Source: Leptospirales bacterium
Lineage (GTDB): Bacteria; Spirochaetota; Leptospiria; Leptospirales; Leptonemataceae
Length of the DNA stretch: 64,000 bases
Direction: 5' to 3'
NCBI GenBank assembly: GCA_019694655.1
Contig: JAIBBN010000003.1
Location: forward strand, 62,001-126,000
Position 1 is the stretch's first letter. Each line of letters opens with the position of its first letter. The notes beneath the pieces are model-generated. The model was given only the letters and a program-made list of their open reading frames with translations. It ran no database searches and was not told the origin of the DNA. Positions 51,574-60,472 of the stretch are shown here, piece after piece. Made by a program: the position numbers and the translations under genes.

Positions 51574-53919
51574 ATGCGCCGGGAACGAAGCGCGCACGTC
51601 GCGGCCCTGCTGCTGCTGGCGGTCTTTTTTTTGCTTGGGCTTCTTCTGCCTGGAATACACTGGCAGTTGCAACAGCGCTCGCTGAGCGCTTCTGCGGCTG
51701 ACGGCGATCTGGCCAGAATCGACGCACTGCGCGCCCGCCGATTCTTTGTACGCTTCAATCATGGCTCGCGCGTTTCGGGCAGCCGCGGATTGCGCCGCGC
51801 CGGCGATGAGCTGCTTGCGGCCCTGGCAGAGGACGATATTCGAGGAGCAGTGCGCGGCGGTCAGATGCTGCTGGCCCCGGCTGCCGGTTTCGCGCAGCTT
51901 GCCGGGCTGCGAAATATTCTGGTCCATCTTCGCGGCCAGGGCGACGGGTCGCGGGCATTGCTATTGATGGCGCACTATGATTCCGCGCCTGGCAGCGAGG
52001 GCGCCAATGACGACGGAGCTGGCGTCGGCGCTATTGTTGCTGCCTTGCGCGCCCTGAAGGCAAGCGGGCGGATCTACCGCGACGCGGCCGGAGATTTGCG
52101 CCTGCAGGCGCCTGTGGACCTTATGGCGCTTTTTACCGATGGCGAAGAGCGCGGTCTCCTGGGGGCTCGCGCCTTCTTACAGGATGACGCTCTGGCCAAT
52201 CGCGTAGCGGCCGTCGTCAATCTGGAAGCGCGCGGCGCTGATGGGCCGCCGCTGCTTTTTGAACTTGGCCCCGGCAGCGGCGGTCTGGTGCGCAGCGCCC
52301 TGCGATCGCCGGCAGTCCAGTTCCATTCGCTATCCGATCCATTGTTTGGTCTTCTGCCCTACGGCACAGATTTTGCGCCCTTCAAGAGCGCAGGCATCGC
52401 CGGCGTCAATCTGGCTTTCATTGAGGGGCCCGAGCACTACCACAATGCCCTCGACGCAGTCGCCTATTCCAACTTTGCATCGCACCTTGCTCTGGCCGGC
52501 GCCGCTCTGCGCATTGCTGAGGATTGGATTGCAAATGCGAACCCACAAAGCTCAATGCAGCCCGATCTGGCCGGATTCAGCCTGGGGAGCGGCGGCATTC
52601 TGCTGGAGCGTCGCAGTGCTCAAGTACTGAGCCTGCTGGCGGCATCGATCTGGCTCTGGATTGCATTCTGGCATCTGCGGCGCTGCAGCGCGGGCCGCAT
52701 GCTGTCGCTCTGGCTATCTGTTCGCTGGCTAGTTCCGTGGATTGTTCTAGCGCTATGCTGGTTGCTGATCTGGCGAGGCGCTCAGGCCTGGCTCCCCGAG
52801 TTTGCCGGGCGTAGCTCGGGGGGAGAAATATGCACTGCTAAATGGTTGAAACCTGGACTTCTACTGGCCTTGATCGGACTTGCCTGGCGTTGGCGCCTGC
52901 GCTGTCCGGCCTTGCGCCAGGCAGAAACGGCGCGCTTCGAACGAGCCCTGATCTTCGGCATGCTGGCCTTGCTTTTCAGCTTTGACGGCGCTGCGGCTGC
53001 CTGGCTGGCGCTGCCGCTTGCTGCCGGCGCTCTTCCGGCGCAAGGCGCCCTGCGCCTTGCATCGCCGTGGCGAATGGTCGCCGAAAGCCTCGCCCTGGCG
53101 CCGCTGGCAATCAGTCTTGGCTGGCTCTGTTCCCTGCTCCATTTTTCCCTGGCGCTAAGTTCGATGTGCGGTTGGACTGCATTGCCGGCTGCGCTCCTGC
53201 CCTCGCTTGCGGCAGGAGCAATTGCCGAGCAGCAATGGCAACGGCGCAGCGCTCTGGTCTGTATCCTGGGAGGCGCGGCGCTTGCTCTGGGCTCGATGCT
53301 TGGCGCAAACGTCTCCTGCCCGTTGCAGGACAGCCTGATCTATTTGCAGGCCGGCGGCGAGGCGCAGTACGCCAGTTGTGATCAGCCGGCCGATGCCTTT
53401 GTGCAAAGCGTACTTGGCGCCGACTCAGCAGAGCGACCGCCGCTCATTACCGCGGCGCCGTTGTGCTGGCCCTTTGGCCGCGTCGGCGCAAGCCCGCGCT
53501 TTGTGGCGCGCGGAGCGCCGCCCCCCTTGCTGCAGTTTCAAACGGCGCCAGGCTTGCTCAGGCTGCGCGCCCAAAGCAGGCGCGCGGCGCCGCACCTCTT
53601 GCTGCGACTTCAACACAGTTCGCCGCTGGAATTGGAGTGGTCCGGAAAGAGAATACGCCTGCAGGCCCCAGACCGCTGGTATTCGCCGGCGCCTGGCGCC
53701 ACCCTGCTGCTGATCAGCGACAGCAACTTGCCGGGCGGCGCCGTTGAGCTGCAGATTCGCGGCAGCGTGCAGGCCATCCAACTGATCGACCAGAGCTCGG
53801 GTCTCCCATGGGGCTTGCAGCCTGCCGGCCGTGCTGCGCTGCCAGGCGGCCGTTTTCCCTGGAACGACGGCATGATTGTTGCCGGCCCCAGATTCGCGCT
53901 TCCGGCGCTGGCCGAGTAG
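51574..53919 (+). CDS. M28-family zinc metallopeptidase with C-terminal membrane domain
   Basis: A 781-residue membrane protein. One N-terminal helix (~9-27) anchors a periplasmic M28 aminopeptidase domain (~65-310) with zinc ligands His134/Asp136 (M-A-H-Y-D-S), Asp147 (A-N-D-D-G-A-G), Glu191/192 (D-G-E-E-R-G-L-L-G) and His in E-G-P-E-H-Y-H-N. About eight to nine helices follow (~350-600), then a beta-rich C-terminal domain. This layout matches the bacterial relatives of the eukaryotic M28 membrane peptidases. Likely processes peptides or lipoproteins; substrate unknown. Confidence 0.88.
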   Translation: MRRERSAHVAALLLLAVFFLLGLLLPGIHWQLQQRSLSASAADGDLARIDALRARRFFVRFNHGSRVSGSRGLRRAGDELLAALAEDDIRGAVRGGQMLLAPAAGFAQLAGLRNILVHLRGQGDGSRALLLMAHYDSAPGSEGANDDGAGVGAIVAALRALKASGRIYRDAAGDLRLQAPVDLMALFTDGEERGLLGARAFLQDDALANRVAAVVNLEARGADGPPLLFELGPGSGGLVRSALRSPAVQFHSLSDPLFGLLPYGTDFAPFKSAGIAGVNLAFIEGPEHYHNALDAVAYSNFASHLALAGAALRIAEDWIANANPQSSMQPDLAGFSLGSGGILLERRSAQVLSLLAASIWLWIAFWHLRRCSAGRMLSLWLSVRWLVPWIVLALCWLLIWRGAQAWLPEFAGRSSGGEICTAKWLKPGLLLALIGLAWRWRLRCPALRQAETARFERALIFGMLALLFSFDGAAAAWLALPLAAGALPAQGALRLASPWRMVAESLALAPLAISLGWLCSLLHFSLALSSMCGWTALPAALLPSLAAGAIAEQQWQRRSALVCILGGAALALGSMLGANVSCPLQDSLIYLQAGGEAQYASCDQPADAFVQSVLGADSAERPPLITAAPLCWPFGRVGASPRFVARGAPPPLLQFQTAPGLLRLRAQSRRAAPHLLLRLQHSSPLELEWSGKRIRLQAPDRWYSPAPGATLLLISDSNLPGGAVELQIRGSVQAIQLIDQSSGLPWGLQPAGRAALPGGRFPWNDGMIVAGPRFALPALAE

Positions 53920-54060
53920 CTGCCCGCAACCCACGCCGGGCGCAAAGCGATTGACCCAAAAAGCCGGACCGGGCCAAAAGTGCCGTCGCGGGCGAACAGC
54001 GCGGCAGAATCTGGCGTCCAATGAACCGGCAAAGTTCCGTAGACGCTTTCGGAGTTTAGA

Positions 54061-54603
54061 ATGTTAAAAATGCGATCCATCAGCGGCGCCCTGCTTTCCC
54101 TGGTCTGTTGCGCTTGCATCGCTTCGGCGCCGCGCGGCGAAGCTCTGCCGATCATGCAGGGCGAACTGGATCCGCGCATCCACAAGTTGATGGGCTCGCA
54201 GAGCGAACTCTACATGGCGCCGGACAGCATCCAGGCTTATCTGGTTTCCTCGGAACCCGCCCGGCGCGGCGACCGATTGGAAACCTTTCCAGTGCTGCAG
54301 CGCGGGCCGTTGCTGACTGCAGAGCAAGCGGGGCGACTGCAGCGCATGATGATCAACCCGCAAAGCTACAACTTTAACTCGGTCAAGAAGTGCCCCTTTT
54401 TGCCGCGTCTCGGCCTGGTTTTTTACAAAGGCGACGAGCGCGCGCACATCCTGGTATGTTTTTCCTGCAATGAATGGAGCTTTGGCTCCGGCGATCGCGG
54501 CGCTATCGAAGATATGGATTCGGTACGCCCGGAATTGCTGCGGCTGGCGCGCGAGCTCTTTCCTGATGACCAAGTCTTCCGCAGCCTGGAGGCGGCTCGA
54601 TGA
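54061..54603 (+). CDS. Exported protein with a C-F-S-C motif, partner of the caspase-like gene
   Basis: A 180-residue exported protein. A short signal peptide (M-R-S-I-S-G-A-L-L-S-L-V-C-C-A-C, with Cys at the cleavage site) may make it a lipoprotein. The mature part has K-K-C-P-F-L-P-R (~112-119) and L-V-C-F-S-C-N-E-W-S-F (~138-148), a conserved-looking pattern with paired Cys. The 143-base upstream gap has no gene. GGAG lies six bases before ATG 54061. The stop overlaps the next gene's ATG by four bases, so the two are made together. Function unknown; possibly a redox-active or metal-binding partner. Confidence 0.7.
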   Translation: MLKMRSISGALLSLVCCACIASAPRGEALPIMQGELDPRIHKLMGSQSELYMAPDSIQAYLVSSEPARRGDRLETFPVLQRGPLLTAEQAGRLQRMMINPQSYNFNSVKKCPFLPRLGLVFYKGDERAHILVCFSCNEWSFGSGDRGAIEDMDSVRPELLRLARELFPDDQVFRSLEAAR

Positions 54604-55820
54604 GAAAAAAAGAATCAATCACTCAACTGATTTCAGGCGCCTGTCTGGCGCTGCTGATTGCTGTGGCGCCCGCGGCGCTATCGGCGCAAACGCTGCACGC
54701 TGTTATTGCCGTGGATTCGGCGGACAGCAGCATTGGCGAGTCGGTCCAGAAGGATCTCGAATCGATGACCGCTCTGGCGCGGGAGATCAGCGCCAATACC
54801 GGCATGCGATTGAATCTGAAGCAAATCAGCGGCCGTCAGCTCAATGAAGGCAGTTTGATGGGCGCAGTTCGTGCATTGCGGCCAGCGCAAAACGACATGA
54901 TCTTCTTTTACTATTCGGGCCACGGCTTTCGTCGTCAGACGACGCAAACCAACTGGCCGGTGCTGGCGATTCCGAATTCCGGCGGCATTGAATACAGCCG
55001 CATTCTCAGCGAATTGAGCGCCAAGAATGCGCGCTTCACGCTGGCCCTGGCGGACGCCTGCAATAGTTACATCGATCGTTCGGTGTCGCCGACTATGAAC
55101 TTTCGGGCCTTCAGCGAGCCCAGCGCCAACAACTACCGACAGCTATTCTTGCAAAGTCGCGGCCGGGTCTTCGCCACCAGCTCCAAGCCTGGACAGTATT
55201 CTTATGCCTATGATGACGGCGGCGCCTTTACTCTGGAATTCATGAAGGCGTTGCGATCCGAGCTGAACGGACAGCAGGCCCCCAGCTGGGATCGCATGAT
55301 GCGTCAGGCCGGTCGTCCCATTGGATCGGGGAGTTCCGTAATGAATCCGGTGGTGCAGGTTGCCTTGAATCAGTCGCCGGGCAACGTGGCTGACAACGAT
55401 ACGCCTCCGGGCCCGCCCGGTCCGCCCACGCCGCCGCGTCCCAATCAAACGACGGAGGATGAGGACGAGGCTGTCGATATTGAAGACGTAACGGAGTACG
55501 ACGACTCCGACAGCGACGATGACGCCACGGAAGTTGGCAGCGAGGCATATTGCAACGAGCTGCGTGATTTTATGGGCACATTGCAGCGCATGGAATCCAA
55601 CATGCCGGCAAACGTGAATCTCAGCCGGGACCGCACCCGTCGCGAGCAGTTGCGCCGCATGGCCGATCAGCTGGCGCAGATGGGCGGCGATGATCGCTAT
55701 GGCGCGATTGTAGAACGGCTGTCAATTGCCGTAAAGCTTAACAATTGGTCCGGTTTTCGCGCCGCTTTTCGCGATCTTAAAAGTTACATGACCGGCCACC
55801 AGCGTCAACACTGCCGCTGA
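54600..55820 (+). CDS. Secreted caspase-like (C14/metacaspase-type) protein
   Basis: A 406-residue exported protein. Signal peptide cleaved near A-L-S-A-Q (residue 30). The caspase-like domain (~30-230) keeps the catalytic dyad: His108 in Y-Y-S-G-H-G-F and Cys154 in A-D-A-C-N-S. The linker that follows is Pro/Gly-rich (P-P-G-P-P-G-P-P-T-P-P) then strongly acidic (D-E-D-E-A-V-D), and the C-terminal ~90 residues form a helical domain with Cys pairs. Bacterial metacaspase-like proteins are usually cytosolic or tied to ATPases; a secreted one is unusual. ATG overlaps the previous stop by four bases. Confidence 0.82.
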   Translation: MRKKESITQLISGACLALLIAVAPAALSAQTLHAVIAVDSADSSIGESVQKDLESMTALAREISANTGMRLNLKQISGRQLNEGSLMGAVRALRPAQNDMIFFYYSGHGFRRQTTQTNWPVLAIPNSGGIEYSRILSELSAKNARFTLALADACNSYIDRSVSPTMNFRAFSEPSANNYRQLFLQSRGRVFATSSKPGQYSYAYDDGGAFTLEFMKALRSELNGQQAPSWDRMMRQAGRPIGSGSSVMNPVVQVALNQSPGNVADNDTPPGPPGPPTPPRPNQTTEDEDEAVDIEDVTEYDDSDSDDDATEVGSEAYCNELRDFMGTLQRMESNMPANVNLSRDRTRREQLRRMADQLAQMGGDDRYGAIVERLSIAVKLNNWSGFRAAFRDLKSYMTGHQRQHCR

Positions 55821-57020
55821 TTGGAACATGACTTGACGGAGGCGGGCGCAACGAGCCCGCTTCCGGTCAGAGTGTCTACGCCCCCCGACGTTTCGCTGAT
55901 CCTGCCTACCTACAATGAAGCGGAGAATCTACCGATTCTGCTGCAGCGACTGGCAGAGGCCCTCAAAGGACGTCGCTACGAGATCATTGTTGTCGACGAT
56001 AACAGTCCGGATCGCACCTGGGATGCCGCCTCTCGCGCTTCGCAGGCCGACGATCACATTCAGGTAATTCGGCGATTTGAGGAACGCGGGCTTTCGTCCG
56101 CAGTGTTAACCGGCATGTCTGCAGCTCGCGGCTTGTGTCTGGCGGTGATGGACGCCGATTTGCAGCATGATGAGCGAATTCTTCCGCAGCTGATCGACCA
56201 GGTTCTGCAGGGCGAGGCGGACATCGCTGTCGGCAGCCGCGGCGCCGAGGGCGGAGACTACGGGGCCTGGTCGCGCCGCCGACGTTTGATGAGCTGGGCG
56301 GCCGCCTTTGCCGCGCGTCTGGCCTTGCCCATCAAGATGACCGACCCGATGAGCGGCTATTTCGTCATATCGCGCGAAGTATACCGCGAGACGGCTGAAC
56401 AGATCAACCCGCGCGGCTTCAAGATTTTGCTGGAATTTGTAGGGCGAGGGCCGCGCTGGCGTATCCGCGAGACCGGGTACAGCTTCCGCAATCGTATTCA
56501 TGGCGAGACCAAGCTCAGTCCCTCGGTCATACGCAATTACTTTGTTGCTCTCTATGATTTACGCTTTGGCCGCCTGATTCCGCCCTCCTTCCTGATGTAC
56601 GGGGCGGTCGGCGCCAGCGGGGTTCTGGTCAATCTGATCGGGTTGCAGCTGGGCGAACTGTTGGGTTTGCCGCATTTGAAAAACGAAATTTTGCCCTACT
56701 TTGGTCCGATCTATCTGGCCGCAGTCCTGGGCTACCAACTGGCAATTTTGACTAACTATGTGTTAAATAACTATTTTACTTTCTGGGAACGGCGGCGTCG
56801 CGGTTGGGACAACGTGAGTGCGCTGCTTGTATTTCAGGCGGTCAGTATGCTGGGATTTCTGGTCTATCTGGCCGTCTTCCATCTGTTGCAGGCCAATGGC
56901 TTTCTGCTGGGCGCGCTCTCCGAGGAGCCGCGTCGTGCGGTGAATGCCATCGTCGGCACCCTGGTTGCGATGGTTACCAACTACTATCTAAACATCAGCT
57001 TTACCTGGAAAAGCAAATGA
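55821..57020 (+). CDS. Family 2 glycosyltransferase fused to a GtrA-type membrane domain
   Basis: A 399-residue inner-membrane protein of the polyprenyl-phosphate sugar transferase type. The N-terminal part (~25-240) is DPM1-like: L-P-T-Y-N-E-A-E-N-L, V-V-D-D-N-S-P-D-R-T, and the metal-binding M-D-A-D-L-Q-H-D (D-A-D and H). The C-terminal ~150 residues hold four helices of GtrA type (~255-395). Such proteins make undecaprenyl-phosphate sugars used by membrane glycosyltransferases, such as the next gene. TTG 55821 abuts the caspase stop; another TTG at 55833 is possible, so the start is uncertain. Confidence 0.88.
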   Translation: MEHDLTEAGATSPLPVRVSTPPDVSLILPTYNEAENLPILLQRLAEALKGRRYEIIVVDDNSPDRTWDAASRASQADDHIQVIRRFEERGLSSAVLTGMSAARGLCLAVMDADLQHDERILPQLIDQVLQGEADIAVGSRGAEGGDYGAWSRRRRLMSWAAAFAARLALPIKMTDPMSGYFVISREVYRETAEQINPRGFKILLEFVGRGPRWRIRETGYSFRNRIHGETKLSPSVIRNYFVALYDLRFGRLIPPSFLMYGAVGASGVLVNLIGLQLGELLGLPHLKNEILPYFGPIYLAAVLGYQLAILTNYVLNNYFTFWERRRRGWDNVSALLVFQAVSMLGFLVYLAVFHLLQANGFLLGALSEEPRRAVNAIVGTLVAMVTNYYLNISFTWKSK

Positions 57021-59002
57021 AGTTCGCGCCTGTCGCCCTCTGGCAAACTTCGCGCGCGATCGCTCTGGCCCTGACCGGCGGCGCGCTTTTTGCGGCGGCA
57101 TCGACCTTTTTTGTTTCCTGGCGCATTTTTCAGTCGGAGTGCAGCTCGCGCGACGTTTTGCAGCCCGATGGCAATGTGCGCATGACCGAAGCGCTGGATC
57201 GTTACCAGGACTTGCGCGATGGTCGCGTACTTCGCACCCTGAGCGGTTATTTTTTGCAAGGCGACACCTGGCCGCCTTTTCGATCTACCATTGCCCTGGC
57301 GATCTTTGCTGCTGCCGGTCCGTCGCAGGAGGCGGATGCAGCGATTTCGCTTTTTTTCTACGGTCTACTCTACCTGGCTCTGGCGATCATTTTTTTGCGG
57401 CTGGGTCCAGGCTGGCTGAGCGGGGCCTGCGCCTTTGCCTTTTGCAGCGCGATGCTGCTGAGCGCAGGCGAGCTGCCCGCTTATTCTCTGGCTTCGATGC
57501 TCGAAACGCAGGGGATGTTCTTTCTAAGCCTTGCTTACTTTGCGCTTTTTGAACTGTATCGCAGCCCGCCGAGTCCGCCGCGCTGGCTGTGGATCTGGCT
57601 GGCTGTCGCCCTCGTCGGTCTGGCCGCTACCAAGTATCCATACGCTCTGATGCTGCTGGCCGCGGCGCTGGCTGTAGAGTTCCTGCGTTCGCCCGCGCAG
57701 CTTGCTGAATTTGTGGCTGGCCTGCTTGTCGATCGTTACCGCGGGCTGCGACGGCTGCTGGCGGCGGCGGCGCTGCTTGCCGTGCTGGCGATTCTTTTTG
57801 CAGGCAAACTGGGCTACACCGGTCTGAACAGCAAGACGCCGCGCTATGCAATCTGGCTAATTGCACTGGCCCTGTTCCTGGATTTGAACTGGGGATTCTT
57901 ACGACAGCCTGAACTGTTACGGCGCGCACCGCATACGCTGCGCGCCATCTACCTGTGCGGCGCGGCGCCCTTTGCCGCCTGGATTCTCCTGCACCCCGAT
58001 CGCTTCTCCAGTATCATTGGCGGGCAATTCTGGCAGCCGCCGCCGGGCATTGATCCTTCTTCGCTATTTCGCTCCTCATTCTTTGAGACCTTGTTCTTGC
58101 ATATCTTTGCGCACGGCGGCGTTTTCCTGATTTTGCTGCTGGCGGCGCTGCTGGCCCTTGGCTTGCTTTTGTGGCGGGGAGGCGGGCCCGGGACAGAGCG
58201 CGCCGGGCAGTCCCCGGCCATCGAGACGCCGGCGCTCAGAAAAATTCTCCCTGGACGTCAGGCGGAGTCGGCAGTCAAGGCCCTGCATTGGCTGTCCGTA
58301 CGGCTGCGTCCCTTGCGCCATCCGCTGGCCTCGGCTTTCTTCCTGATCTGGCTGCAATTTCTGGCGCAAGAAGTCTTTTCGCCTAACAAACAGGATCGCC
58401 ACATCTACCATTTCCTGCCAGCGATGCTGCTCAGTTGTTCGCTCCTGGTGTTGCATACTTCTGGCTTTGTTCGTGATCAAAGGCTGCAGGGCTTGTTGCG
58501 CTATTTGCTCCCAACCGCCTTCGCCATTGCTGCTGCGGCGCTGGCGCTTTTACCGGGCGGAGCTTTGCGCAGCGACTGGGCCCGAGTCGACGGACGCCAG
58601 TTCTGCTTTACAGGGCGCGAGGCGCAGCTTTTCGAACCTGCGCGCTGGACAGTACGACAGCTTGAGGCGGGGCGGCGAACGATCGTGCTCAACTGGATGC
58701 ATGGCGCGCCCATTTCCCGCGGACAGCGCGAGCAGGGCAGTGAGATCGACCTGTTGCTTCGCGTCGCCGCAATCCAGGCCGGAGGCGCAGTGCGCAACGA
58801 TAGCCGCTTTCTGTGGAAGGACTGGAGCGAGTTTGATCGATTGCTGGCCGTGACGCCGCTCTGTGACGCCGCGCAGACGCAGGCGCGCGTTGCACGGCGC
58901 GCAGCCCAGGTTGGAGCGGCCTTCGAGCTGTTGCGCAGCGCAAGAGAGCCGGGGGGCAGAATCTGCAGCTACGAGTTTGCCCTGAGCGTTCCGGGATTGT
59001 GA
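57017..59002 (+). CDS. ArnT/PMT-like membrane glycosyltransferase (GT-C fold)
   Basis: A 661-residue membrane protein with about 12 helices and a large periplasmic C-terminal part, as in GT-C enzymes that use polyprenyl-phosphate sugars (ArnT, PMT-type). The first external loop contains the acidic pair expected for catalysis (R-M-T-E-A-L-D-R-Y-Q-D, ~45-56), then G-D-T-W-P-P-F. It overlaps the DPM1/GtrA gene by four bases, so they form a lipid-linked sugar donor plus transferase pair, probably modifying a cell-envelope molecule. Substrate unknown; the assignment rests on topology and context. Confidence 0.7.
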   Translation: MKFAPVALWQTSRAIALALTGGALFAAASTFFVSWRIFQSECSSRDVLQPDGNVRMTEALDRYQDLRDGRVLRTLSGYFLQGDTWPPFRSTIALAIFAAAGPSQEADAAISLFFYGLLYLALAIIFLRLGPGWLSGACAFAFCSAMLLSAGELPAYSLASMLETQGMFFLSLAYFALFELYRSPPSPPRWLWIWLAVALVGLAATKYPYALMLLAAALAVEFLRSPAQLAEFVAGLLVDRYRGLRRLLAAAALLAVLAILFAGKLGYTGLNSKTPRYAIWLIALALFLDLNWGFLRQPELLRRAPHTLRAIYLCGAAPFAAWILLHPDRFSSIIGGQFWQPPPGIDPSSLFRSSFFETLFLHIFAHGGVFLILLLAALLALGLLLWRGGGPGTERAGQSPAIETPALRKILPGRQAESAVKALHWLSVRLRPLRHPLASAFFLIWLQFLAQEVFSPNKQDRHIYHFLPAMLLSCSLLVLHTSGFVRDQRLQGLLRYLLPTAFAIAAAALALLPGGALRSDWARVDGRQFCFTGREAQLFEPARWTVRQLEAGRRTIVLNWMHGAPISRGQREQGSEIDLLLRVAAIQAGGAVRNDSRFLWKDWSEFDRLLAVTPLCDAAQTQARVARRAAQVGAAFELLRSAREPGGRICSYEFALSVPGL

Positions 59003-59045
59003 TTGCTCTGATCGGGGCGTCGCCGACGCGTCTGGAACTGCCAGG

Positions 59046-59067
59046 CCGCAAAAAGCCCTGCGGTTTT
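59046..59067 (+). terminator. Weak terminator-like hairpin
   Basis: CCGCA, 8-base loop, TGCGG, then TTTT, about 43 bases after the GT-C gene stop. The 5-bp stem is short, so termination is only possible. The remaining bases to the radical SAM gene hold no gene. Confidence 0.35.
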
Positions 59068-59173
59068 AGTCGACATCTGGCGCGCGCACTCCGTTCTTGC
59101 AGGCAGGCCTGTTCCTGGCGAAGCGCGGCAAACGGCCGACGCCGGGCAGGCCACAGGGCCGGCGGAGGTACCT

Positions 59174-60394
59174 ATGTCAAAGGCAGAAATGGCGCGCTAC
59201 TTGCCGAAGTTGATCAGCAAGCGCAACAGCATGCCCTTGTACATCACCTGGTTTGTTACCAATCGCTGTAACCTGTTCTGCGAGCACTGCTTCTACAGCG
59301 CCGAATTGAATCAGCCCTCGCAGGAATTGAGCCTCGAGGAAGTCGAGCGCTTCACCGCCACCATGGACCCCTTTCCGGTCTTGCTCTACAGCGGCGGCGA
59401 GCCCTTCATGCGTAAGGATCTGGCGGAGGTCACGCACGCTTTCTACCGCAACTGTCAGATCAAATACCTCAGCATCCCCACCAACGGCACCTTTCTCAAG
59501 CCAACGGAGGAGATTGCATCGCGCATGCTGGAGCTCTGCCCGGATGCCACTATCGTTCTAAATTTTTCCATCGATGGATTGGAACCGGAGCACAACCGCA
59601 TCCGCGGCTCCAACAAGTCTTTCGCCAACGTGTTGCGCACATTCCATCACATGAAGGCCCTGAAGCAAAAATACAAAAACCTGCGCACTGGCTTTGTCTG
59701 TACCTTCACTGCAACCAACCAGGACACCATTCACAGCCTCTACGATTTCTTGAAGCAGCAGGGGCCGGACAATATTTCCATTAACCTGATTCGCGGTACG
59801 CCCAAAGTGCCGCAAACCAAGAATATCGACTTAGCGCGCTTCAAGGAAATCACGCAGCGCGTTCAGGCGGACCTGGAGAATTCCTCGCTGCCCGGCTATG
59901 ATGAATTTTTGGCCGCCATGTCGCACAAGAAGTACGACATGGTAATCAGGACCTATGAGGACAACGCCTTCCAATCCATCTGCTACGCTTCGCAGATTGC
60001 CGGCGTTATCTATCCCAATGGCGATGTCTACCCCTGTGAATTGCTGGATAGTTCCAGAATGATCGGGAATATTCGCGATTTTGGGCTGGACTTTCGCAAG
60101 TTGTGGAAGAGCCAGCGCAACCGTGAAATCGCCGACTGGATCGTTGATACGAAATGTTTTTGTACGCATGAGTGCAACGTACATTGCAACACCGCCTTCA
60201 ATCCGAAGCTATTTACGCAAATTGCGGCCAGCGCGGCGTTGCGCAAGGCGCGCAGTATCTTTGTTTCGCGTCCCGCTCCGCCGGCCGGGCCGCAGCTGCA
60301 GCCGGACGCCGCATTGGAGTCGGGCATGGCCCTTGGCCACGAACATCACGCCCAGGCCGAAGAAACTCCGGTAGCGCCTGGCTCGCATCGCTGA
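59174..60394 (+). CDS. Radical SAM protein with SPASM-like C-terminal cysteines
   Basis: A 406-residue enzyme that uses a [4Fe-4S] cluster and SAM to start radical chemistry. The cluster motif is N-R-C-N-L-F-C-E-H-C (Cys32, Cys36, Cys39), followed by S-G-G-E-P-F (the GGEP motif) and the barrel. C-terminal Cys clusters (I-C-Y-A..., V-Y-P-C-E-L-L, C-F-C-T-H-E-C-N-V-H-C) fit a SPASM/twitch domain carrying extra Fe-S clusters, as in peptide-modifying maturases. The tail (~360-406) is Pro/Ala/His-rich. GGAGG lies seven bases before ATG. Substrate unknown; no small peptide gene is seen nearby. Confidence 0.88.
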   Translation: MSKAEMARYLPKLISKRNSMPLYITWFVTNRCNLFCEHCFYSAELNQPSQELSLEEVERFTATMDPFPVLLYSGGEPFMRKDLAEVTHAFYRNCQIKYLSIPTNGTFLKPTEEIASRMLELCPDATIVLNFSIDGLEPEHNRIRGSNKSFANVLRTFHHMKALKQKYKNLRTGFVCTFTATNQDTIHSLYDFLKQQGPDNISINLIRGTPKVPQTKNIDLARFKEITQRVQADLENSSLPGYDEFLAAMSHKKYDMVIRTYEDNAFQSICYASQIAGVIYPNGDVYPCELLDSSRMIGNIRDFGLDFRKLWKSQRNREIADWIVDTKCFCTHECNVHCNTAFNPKLFTQIAASAALRKARSIFVSRPAPPAGPQLQPDAALESGMALGHEHHAQAEETPVAPGSHR

Positions 60395-60472
60395 GCTTCA
60401 ACACAGGCGGCGAATGCTGGCGCGCCAGGGGATTGAGCAAGGCGAGTAAAGCGGACGAGAGGAAGAATTGGC

